A stretch of DNA of 22,288 bases from Candidatus Bathyarchaeota archaeon (lineage in GTDB: Archaea; Thermoproteota; Bathyarchaeia; 40CM-2-53-6; RBG-13-38-9): NCBI GenBank assembly GCA_026015225.1, contig JAOZGV010000018.1, forward strand, positions 1 to 22,288, in the 5' to 3' direction. The notes under the pieces were generated by a model. The model was not told the DNA's origin and ran no database searches. It saw nothing but the letters and a program-made list of their open reading frames with translations. Made by a program: the position numbers and the translations under genes. The first letter of the stretch is position 1, and each line of letters opens with the position of its first letter. Of the stretch, positions 15,486 through 20,509 are shown piece after piece.

Positions 15486-16544
15486 TCACCTTGAACCAGA
15501 TCTGACTCTGGGATCCAGCAACATATAGGTCAAGTCTAATATGAATATCAAAGACACATAGAGGAAAATAGAGATGTAAACCAAGCCCAATACAACCGGG
15601 ACATCTTGCATATTGACTGCCTCCCAAAAGAGTAGGCCCATGCCCTTCCAGTTAAAAACAGTCTCGCTTATTATCGCACCGAATATCGAAAAAACTAATG
15701 AGAAGCCTGCGATGGTTACGATGGGAGGAGAGGCTGCCCTCAGAGCATGTCTATAGGTCACAGTTCTTTCGGGTATGCCTCTTACCCTGGCTGCATAGAT
15801 ATAGTCTTGTTGGAACACTCCCAGTATTATATTTCTTGTAACATATGCCATTCCCCCGAAGCCAACCAATAATATAGTTAATAGAGGCAAGAGCATATGT
15901 CTGAATACATCTAGTGTATAGAGTAGCGCATCCTCTGGTGGTGGTATGCTGACAAAACCCCCTGGGGGCAGTACTCCAAGATGGGATGAGAATACCAAAA
16001 TCATAATCATGCCTATCCACCATAATGGCATAGAATAAGAGATGAGAGCTAAACCAGTTATGACCTTGTCTTGGAAGCTTCCAGGATTCTTCCCTATTAG
16101 CAAACCTAAAGCCAAACCTACAGCGATTGATAGGATGGAGCCTGTAGTAAAAAGCAGGGCTGTTCTAGGAAGTCTTTCTAAAATTATATCTTTCACTTGT
16201 CTAGAACCCGAATCGCTTATTAAAAATTGGGCGCGTCCAAAATCCCATGTCAGTACTTGAAGAAGATACCTAGGTGCTCTCTGGTAGAAAGGCTTGTCTA
16301 AACCCGCACCTACTATCCAATCTTGGGCTAATGCCTCAGTTCTCCTTTCTATTTCATCACGAGACAAACCTCGAAACTCAGGATTAAGGACTATCTCTCT
16401 TCTAGCTTCACGCCTAATCTCATCGACTGCTAGCTCATCCATTACTCCAAATCCTCCCACTATTAACAAAGTAACCGAAATGGCTATTACTGCCACTATT
16501 AATAATGTAGCAGCCCGAGCTAGGAGGAATCTAGAGTAACTCAA
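15486..16544 (-). CDS. Peptide ABC transporter permease (DppB-type)
   Basis: A 352-aa permease, first gene of the operon. TM1 (about 11-30) is followed by a charged external loop of about 60 residues that is rich in Arg and Glu, then the conserved GLDKPFYQR...W.FG segment typical of DppB, and five further helices. The EAA-type loop YAARVRGIPERTVTYRHALR (about 250-269) contacts the ATPase. The start is a TTG at 16544: an in-frame stop lies five codons upstream and no ATG or GTG is nearby. An AT-rich TATA-like stretch at 16583-16596 fits a promoter with a short leader. The permease genes and the two ATPase genes are packed with 1-8 bp gaps or overlaps, a single operon. Confidence 0.85.
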   Translation of the reverse strand: MSYSRFLLARAATLLIVAVIAISVTLLIVGGFGVMDELAVDEIRREARREIVLNPEFRGLSRDEIERRTEALAQDWIVGAGLDKPFYQRAPRYLLQVLTWDFGRAQFLISDSGSRQVKDIILERLPRTALLFTTGSILSIAVGLALGLLIGKNPGSFQDKVITGLALISYSMPLWWIGMIMILVFSSHLGVLPPGGFVSIPPPEDALLYTLDVFRHMLLPLLTILLVGFGGMAYVTRNIILGVFQQDYIYAARVRGIPERTVTYRHALRAASPPIVTIAGFSLVFSIFGAIISETVFNWKGMGLLFWEAVNMQDVPVVLGLVYISIFLYVSLIFILDLTYMLLDPRVRSGSR

Positions 16545-16662
16545 AACAAGAACACTCTATATGCGTTTATTCTAGGATCTACTTAAAATATTAAGATAAC
16601 CTCTGAAATGCGCCATTTAAGGGATTAATTTACCGTATTAAAGTAGGCGTTTTTGTTAAGTT
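16545..16662 (-). promoter_or_regulatory. Promoter region of the peptide transporter operon
   Basis: This 118-bp gap holds a palindromic AT block, CTTAAAATATTAAG (16583-16596), centred about 45 bp before the TTG start, suitable as a TATA box with a leader near 20 nt. GCGCC and GGCG segments occur around 16611-16653 but do not form a convincing hairpin. Nothing else was seen. Confidence 0.3.
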
Positions 16663-17040
16663 TTAATTTCTGATGCCGTCCAATTTTCGAGTTAAAAATA
16701 TTATGATAGTAGCTCCAACAAACATCAAAACAACATAACTCATCTGGACAGTTGCTCCTGATCCTTCCAAAACGCCCCTGATATCTTCTGAAGTCGTTGA
16801 GGGGCCGTAAAGGATCTCGATGATATTAACAGCTCTCTTTTTCATCGATTCGTCGCCTATCGTTTCAGAAGTTTCCAAGGCCAGTGTACAGTCTCGAATT
16901 AAGATCGTATTATAGCCCAAACCTTTCATTCCTGGAATGCCGGTGTACCTATCCAATAAGCAGATATTGGTGCAATATCCAGCAAAAACTTACGCTAGAA
17001 TGGATCTCACGCTAAAAGAACCCAATCCTTTGATTGATTG
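16663..17040 (-). pseudogene. Decayed isochorismatase-like cysteine hydrolase with a C-terminal membrane segment
   Basis: Reading the minus strand from about 17040, one frame gives a partial cysteine hydrolase of the isochorismatase/nicotinamidase fold: SVRSILA, a TAA (16992-16990), then VFAGYCTNICLLDR, GLGYNTILIRDCTLALET and a TTSEDI region. The catalytic Cys should be the TGC at 16962-16960 in TNIC. It lies upstream of the only open start (TTG, 16956), so the open 97-residue frame alone lacks the nucleophile. The N-terminal Asp and Lys of the triad are absent altogether. I therefore call it a 5'-truncated, stop-containing remnant. The last 30 residues form a hydrophobic helix followed by TRKLDGIRN, which is not usual for this family. 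An expressed membrane-anchored fragment cannot be excluded. Confidence 0.55.
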
Positions 17041-17042
17041 GG
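17014..17042 (-). terminator. Hairpin terminator after the zinc-ribbon ORF
   Basis: CCCAATC and GATTGGG form a perfect 7-bp stem with an 8-nt loop (17021-17042). On the minus strand it is followed by TTCTTTT. It starts 38 bp after the stop of the zinc-ribbon ORF and suits termination of the secreted-protein/zinc-ribbon transcript. It overlaps the upstream edge of the hydrolase remnant. Confidence 0.5.
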
Positions 17043-17079
17043 AAGCAAGGGAAATTCCTTAATTTCTAGATTATATATT

Positions 17080-17295
17080 TCATTTTTTAGAAATGGCGAA
17101 GGGTCTAGCGGGCTTATACCAATATATTGTATTTTTGTGTTTTGAATCTCCAGAACACATATAACTTCTTTCTATTCCTTTTTCCCCTTCTCTTTTATCT
17201 ACACTTGCGATTTTATATATATCATCGGGTGGATATGCACCAAAAGACTCACCACATTTACTACAACTAAATTTTTTCTTATTTTCTTCTGACAA
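17080..17295 (-). CDS. Small zinc-ribbon-like ORF
   Basis: A 71-aa frame with probable TTG start at 17295, 17 bp after the stop of the secreted-protein gene. The open frame continues upstream to 17553, but that part is antiparallel-free overlap with the secreted protein in another reading frame and does not look coding. The product is basic and contains CSKCGESF near residue 11 and a later CSGDSKH, so C11, C14, C47 and perhaps H53 could bind zinc. It has no membrane segment. No SD precedes the TTG, so the start is uncertain and translation may depend on coupling to the upstream gene. I do not recognise the family. Confidence 0.45.
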   Translation of the reverse strand: MSEENKKKFSCSKCGESFGAYPPDDIYKIASVDKREGEKGIERSYMCSGDSKHKNTIYWYKPARPFAISKK

Positions 17296-17312
17296 TTTAA
17301 AAAAAAATGGAT

Positions 17313-17900
17313 TTAGGAGTCGCCTAAAGATGGCGGGATCTCCATAAATGATAAATGAATTCCTTGTCCATTGACCTCTTTCTGAACTATTGCGAATTGC
17401 CCCCATATTGGATTGGTGTAACCAGCAGTATCTCCAACCCATACGATCTTGCTCAGAATCGTTAATTTTCCTTGATAGATTATACTTCCATCTGGAGCAT
17501 GGATCGTTCCAGTTCCAACAACATGATTTGTGCACCATGCATCCTCGTTCCAAGGTTCTTCATCTCCGTTATACCTGATGTTGTCGGGACCAAATACTGC
17601 CATGTGCCAAGCCCAGCTCCATTTCATTACTAAGTGGGCCCCAGCAACATCGACTAGAACCTCATGGTAGTTTCCCTCGAAATCGTAAAACCCATAGGAA
17701 TCGGTTGTGCTTCCAAAGAATGTGTCTGGATCTCCATCGCCTGATGCTCTATTTTCATCTGAATTTCCAAATAATCCATTGAATATTCTTGCCTTGTAAT
17801 TATAACCATACTGATCGAAGCCGCCTGCTGCAAAAACGGGAACAACAGATATGCAAAGCACCGCAATCAATGACAGGACTAAACCAAATTTACTTTTCAT
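17313..17900 (-). CDS. Secreted protein of unknown function, FDQYGYNY family
   Basis: A 195-aa exported protein. A signal peptide (MKSK, hydrophobic core to about 22, then VFA-AGG) precedes a mature domain that begins GFDQYGYNYKARIFNG and includes LVMKWSWAWH, a W-rich central part (EPWNEDAWCTNH), a KIVWVG segment and NPIWGQFAIVQ. I recall this pattern from small secreted proteins of uncultured archaea and bacteria with no known function. There is a single Cys in the mature part. A very strong SD (GGAGGAG) lies just ahead of the ATG at 17900, and a 15-codon leader ORF ends inside the first codons. Asp-rich stretches (GDGDPD, about 54-59) hint at Ca2+ binding, but this is speculative. Confidence 0.75.
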   Translation of the reverse strand: MKSKFGLVLSLIAVLCISVVPVFAAGGFDQYGYNYKARIFNGLFGNSDENRASGDGDPDTFFGSTTDSYGFYDFEGNYHEVLVDVAGAHLVMKWSWAWHMAVFGPDNIRYNGDEEPWNEDAWCTNHVVGTGTIHAPDGSIIYQGKLTILSKIVWVGDTAGYTNPIWGQFAIVQKEVNGQGIHLSFMEIPPSLGDS

Positions 17901-17937
17901 TTTCTCCTCCTACATTCATTTTGGGTATTTTTGTCAT
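17890..17937 (-). CDS. 15-codon leader ORF overlapping the secreted-protein start
   Basis: Starts at ATG 17937 and encodes MTKIPKMNVGGENEK, then TAA at 17892-17890, inside codons 3-4 of the secreted protein in a different frame. Its own SD (GGAGGGG) lies 6 nt upstream, within a hairpin loop. The leader ORF also contains the SD of the main gene. The arrangement suggests translational coupling or attenuation. The peptide itself resembles nothing I know and may matter only as a translated leader. Confidence 0.4.
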   Translation of the reverse strand: MTKIPKMNVGGENEK

Positions 17938-17938
17938 C

Positions 17939-17955
17939 GTGCCCCTCCTCGGCAC
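17939..17955 (-). promoter_or_regulatory. Hairpin presenting an SD sequence in its loop
   Basis: On the minus strand GTGCC-GAGGAGG-GGCAC forms a perfect 5-bp stem whose 7-nt loop is itself an SD sequence. It sits directly ahead of the leader ORF. Folding could control ribosome access to the leader and so to the secreted-protein gene. No known riboswitch class is recognised. Confidence 0.45.
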
Positions 17956-18007
17956 TCATTAGTTGCTTTAAACCGACTTAGCTATTTTTTACACATTTTT
18001 CAACAGC

Positions 18008-18021
18008 TAGCGGGAGCGCTA
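18008..18021 (-). other. TAGCG-GGAG-CGCTA dyad over a stop codon
   Basis: A perfect 5-bp stem with a 4-nt loop overlaps the TAG stop (18021-18019) of the zinc-ribbon membrane protein gene. On the minus strand no T-tract follows. It belongs to the set of short AGCG/CGCT dyads at gene ends in this window. Confidence 0.35.
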
Positions 18022-18285
18022 TCTTTGGGCTTTCCCACAGAAAGTGCAGAATTCCACTTCTTTTTTAATCTGCTTTCCGCAGAACTTACAAAAACGAGCA
18101 TCGCCAGATTTTACTGGAGTAATTTTAGGCTCTTTTCCCCAGTTAGTTGAATTGCACATTGGGCATCTTGAACTCTTCATCATATAATATAATAGATAAA
18201 AAAATCCTAAACCAAAAATAAATCCAACCCAACTAAAACCCTTTTTCGGTTCTACGTTTTGCTGACAATTATTACAGTATTTCAT
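18019..18285 (-). CDS. Small membrane protein with zinc-ribbon motifs
   Basis: An 88-aa protein with four CxxC-type pairs: C4/C7, C41/C44 (CPMC), C66/C69 (CKFC) and C80/C83 (CTFC). The last two pairs make a classic short zinc ribbon (FCKFCGKQI...FCTFCGKAQ). The first two flank a single hydrophobic segment (about 18-36), so a membrane helix is inserted between the halves of the first ribbon. Such proteins are common in archaea and are generally of unknown function; protein-protein contact at the membrane is a fair guess. An SD-like GGAG lies 11 nt before the ATG. The gene is separate from the secreted protein by 118 bp. Confidence 0.7.
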   Translation of the reverse strand: MKYCNNCQQNVEPKKGFSWVGFIFGLGFFYLLYYMMKSSRCPMCNSTNWGKEPKITPVKSGDARFCKFCGKQIKKEVEFCTFCGKAQR

Positions 18286-18372
18286 TTTTTCTTTGCTCCG
18301 CTAATTCTTAATTAAAGTGTTAATTTTGTCTAACAGTAATTTTGGTATTTTGGTATATAAAGATGACGAAAA

Positions 18373-18672
18373 TCACTCTTCGATCGGGGCTAATTTCGCT
18401 CCCACCTTCTTTCTGAGTGCGATGCGCAATTTATCCAACGCGGGACCGTTCGTGACTATTTTGTCAATCAACTCATCTATGCTAGAAAATTGAGTCGATT
18501 GAATCGGACCAGAAATTATATTAAGGTATCTCTCGGCAATTCTGTAATGCTTCAGCACGTATTCCTTGTCCATGTAGAACTTAGCGCGCGCGCTTACCGT
18601 ATTAAGGCATACATTAATAGTTAACAATAAGCTCGCAACTACGAGAAATAAATAAACTTTGCTTACTCTCAT
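18373..18672 (-). CDS. Small secreted or anchored protein, unknown function
   Basis: A 99-aa protein with a typical signal sequence (MRVSK, hydrophobic core about 6-24, then TVSARA). The mature part is helical and basic/acidic mixed, with no Cys. I recognise no family. The signal-sequence region includes the CG palindrome 18583-18594, which encodes SARA. No SD precedes the ATG at 18672; a TATA-like TCTATATGA about 30 bp upstream (minus strand) suggests a leaderless start. It is divergent from the AtuA gene across 67 bp. Confidence 0.55.
   Translation of the reverse strand: MRVSKVYLFLVVASLLLTINVCLNTVSARAKFYMDKEYVLKHYRIAERYLNIISGPIQSTQFSSIDELIDKIVTNGPALDKLRIALRKKVGAKLAPIEE
18583..18596. repeat. 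AGCGCGCGCGCTTA, copy of the element at 1441-1454
   Basis: Fourteen bases identical to 1441-1454; the first twelve form a perfect palindrome. In this copy it lies within a coding region, at the end of a predicted signal sequence. Confidence 0.65.
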
Positions 18673-18739
18673 ATATAGAGCAAATGTTAGTGTACTTTCA
18701 TATAGACATGAAAAAATAATTCATTTGGAATGAAAAATC

Positions 18740-20092
18740 TTGAAGAAAGTAAGAATAGCAACTGGAGCTGGATATTCAGGAGATAGAATAGAACCGGCCA
18801 TCGAAGTTGCCGTGAAAGGCAGGATCAATTATATTATTTTCGAATGTCTTGCCGAAAGGACAATTGCGCTTGCACAACGTCAAAAGTTGCTTAATAATGA
18901 AAAAGGATTTGACAATCTTCTGGAAGCCAGAATGAATGCCATTATCCCAATTTGCAAGCAAAAAAACATCAAGATTATTACTAATATGGGTGCTGCAAAT
19001 CCTGAAGCAGCAGGAGATAAGATATCGGAGATCGTTAAAGCTTTAGGATTAGAAAAAATAAAAATTGCTGTTATACTTGGTGACGATGTCTCCGAAATTC
19101 TATGGAAGGATCCCATGATAAAAGAAACAATTCTTGACAAAATGGACATCGAAAAAGTAAAGAATAAAATTATATCAGCAAATGCATATACGGGTGTTTC
19201 ATCAATAATCGAGGCTCTAAGGAAAGGATCGGATATTATAATAACAGGAAGAACCGCCGACACATCATTATTTCTTGCTCCGATGATCTACGAGTTGGGT
19301 TGGAGAGAAGATGATTGGAATTTAATTGGAGCTGGAATTGTTGTTGCTCATTTGATGGAATGTGGAGGGCAGGTTACAGGTGGCTATTTTGCGGATCCCG
19401 GGAAAAAAAATGTACAAGATTTGGCAAGACTAGGATTTCCCATAGCTGAAGTATATGAAGACGGTAAGGCCTTGATAACAAAGGTTCCTGAAGCGGGTGG
19501 AGCAGTTACTTTACAAACGTGTAAAGAACAATTGCTCTATGAGATTCATGATCCCTCTGCCTATATTACTCCTGACGGAATAGCCGATTTCACAGATGTA
19601 ACCCTTGAAGATATTGGTAAAGATTTGGTAAAAGTAACAGGCGGTAAAGGTAAACCAAGACCAGAAAATCTGAAGGTCAATATAGGATATTTGGATGGAT
19701 ACATTGGAGAAGGGCAAATATCATATTCAGGCCCTGGTGCTTTTGAAAGAGCTAAGCTTGCAGCGCAAATAGTCCATGAAAGATTTAAGATTATTGGTTT
19801 AAACGCTTACGAAATAAGAACCGATTTTATCGGTGTAAACTCGCTCTATAGCCCGTTAAAGGATGAACCTTTTACATCACTCAATGAAATTAGATTAAGG
19901 ATTGTTGGAAGAACCAAAAACGAGGAGGAAGCTAAAAAAATCGGAGATGAAGTTGAATCCCTCTATACTAACGGTCCTGCTGGTGGAGGCGGAGTAACCA
20001 AGATGTTCAAAGACGTATTGGCAATAACCTCGTCTTTTATTCCTAGAGAAAGAGTACGCACTAAAGTTTATTTAAGGGAATTTGAAAAATGA
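18740..20092 (+). CDS. AtuA-family protein (DUF1446, acyclic terpene utilisation type)
   Basis: A 450-aa protein of the AtuA/DUF1446 family. Recognisable segments are ATGAGYSGDR (7-16), MGAANPEAA (83-91), GRTADTSL (170-177), HLMECGGQVTGGYF (204-217), EAGGAVT (251-257), LLYEIHDP (265-272) and YSGPGA (329-334). In Pseudomonas the atu cluster degrades citronellol and geranyl-CoA intermediates, but the biochemical role of AtuA itself is unknown, and no other Atu gene is here. The start is TTG at 18740; an ATG 10 bp upstream is in another frame. The stop overlaps the next gene by 4 bp (ATGA), so the two products are likely subunits of one complex. The acetyl-CoA synthetase gene converges from the right, in keeping with CoA-thioester metabolism. 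Confidence 0.85.
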   Translation: MKKVRIATGAGYSGDRIEPAIEVAVKGRINYIIFECLAERTIALAQRQKLLNNEKGFDNLLEARMNAIIPICKQKNIKIITNMGAANPEAAGDKISEIVKALGLEKIKIAVILGDDVSEILWKDPMIKETILDKMDIEKVKNKIISANAYTGVSSIIEALRKGSDIIITGRTADTSLFLAPMIYELGWREDDWNLIGAGIVVAHLMECGGQVTGGYFADPGKKNVQDLARLGFPIAEVYEDGKALITKVPEAGGAVTLQTCKEQLLYEIHDPSAYITPDGIADFTDVTLEDIGKDLVKVTGGKGKPRPENLKVNIGYLDGYIGEGQISYSGPGAFERAKLAAQIVHERFKIIGLNAYEIRTDFIGVNSLYSPLKDEPFTSLNEIRLRIVGRTKNEEEAKKIGDEVESLYTNGPAGGGGVTKMFKDVLAITSSFIPRERVRTKVYLREFEK

Positions 20093-20412
20093 GGAAAAGA
20101 ATAAAATTATGGAAGATAGCTCATTCAAGGGCTGGTGATAAAGGAGATATTTCCAACCTCTCACTAATTCCATATGATGAAAAAGACTTCAATCTGTTAA
20201 AGAGAGAAATTACTGCCGAGCGTTTAAAATATTATTTTCGTGGGATTGTTAAGGGAAGAATCGAAAGGTATGAACTCCCTAACATTCATGCATTAAATTT
20301 TGTCATGTATGGAGCACTAAGTGGTGGCGTTACAAGGAATCTGTGTTTAGATGCCCATGGAAAAACCCTAAGTTTTGCATTATTGAATATGGATATTGAT
20401 TTAGATGATTGA
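20089..20412 (+). CDS. AtuA-associated small protein (AtuA-like ferredoxin-fold domain)
   Basis: A 107-aa partner protein that in many organisms is found next to, or fused to the C-terminus of, AtuA. It has AHSRAGDKGDISNLSLI (about 11-27), a central ERYELPNIHALNFVM region (about 58-72) and LSGGVTRNLCLDAHGKT (about 76-92), matching the AtuA-like ferredoxin-fold domain. Despite that name it has only one Cys and no iron-sulfur motif. The ATG overlaps the AtuA stop as ATGA, giving tight translational coupling and probably equal stoichiometry. Function is inferred only from association. Confidence 0.8.
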   Translation: MRKRIKLWKIAHSRAGDKGDISNLSLIPYDEKDFNLLKREITAERLKYYFRGIVKGRIERYELPNIHALNFVMYGALSGGVTRNLCLDAHGKTLSFALLNMDIDLDD

Positions 20413-20509
20413 AAGCACTTCCTAAGCTACCTTTTTGAAAATTCGTGCGCTTGATTAAATAATAGCTATAAGTCTCAGTTCTAATTAGCGTGCGATTTGG
20501 TTCTCATTT
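20413..20509. other. 97-bp convergent intergenic region
   Basis: It lies between the AtuA operon (+) and acetyl-CoA synthetase (-). It contains two CG-rich elements (CGTGCGCTT near 20443 and AGCGTGCG near 20488) of the kind seen at other gene ends here, and short T-rich runs on both strands that could act as terminators. No gene was seen. Confidence 0.35.

Noticed and set aside
17296..17553. Upstream extension of the zinc-ribbon frame over the end of the secreted-protein gene
   Set aside because: It lies in another frame of a well-supported gene with a strong SD and signal peptide, and its composition (many Trp, Cys and Arg) is that of a shadow frame. Only the part after 17295 looks coding.
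18338..18356. Tandem TTTTGGTA repeat
   Set aside because: Only two 8-bp units in a T-rich intergenic stretch; no link to a promoter or gene feature.
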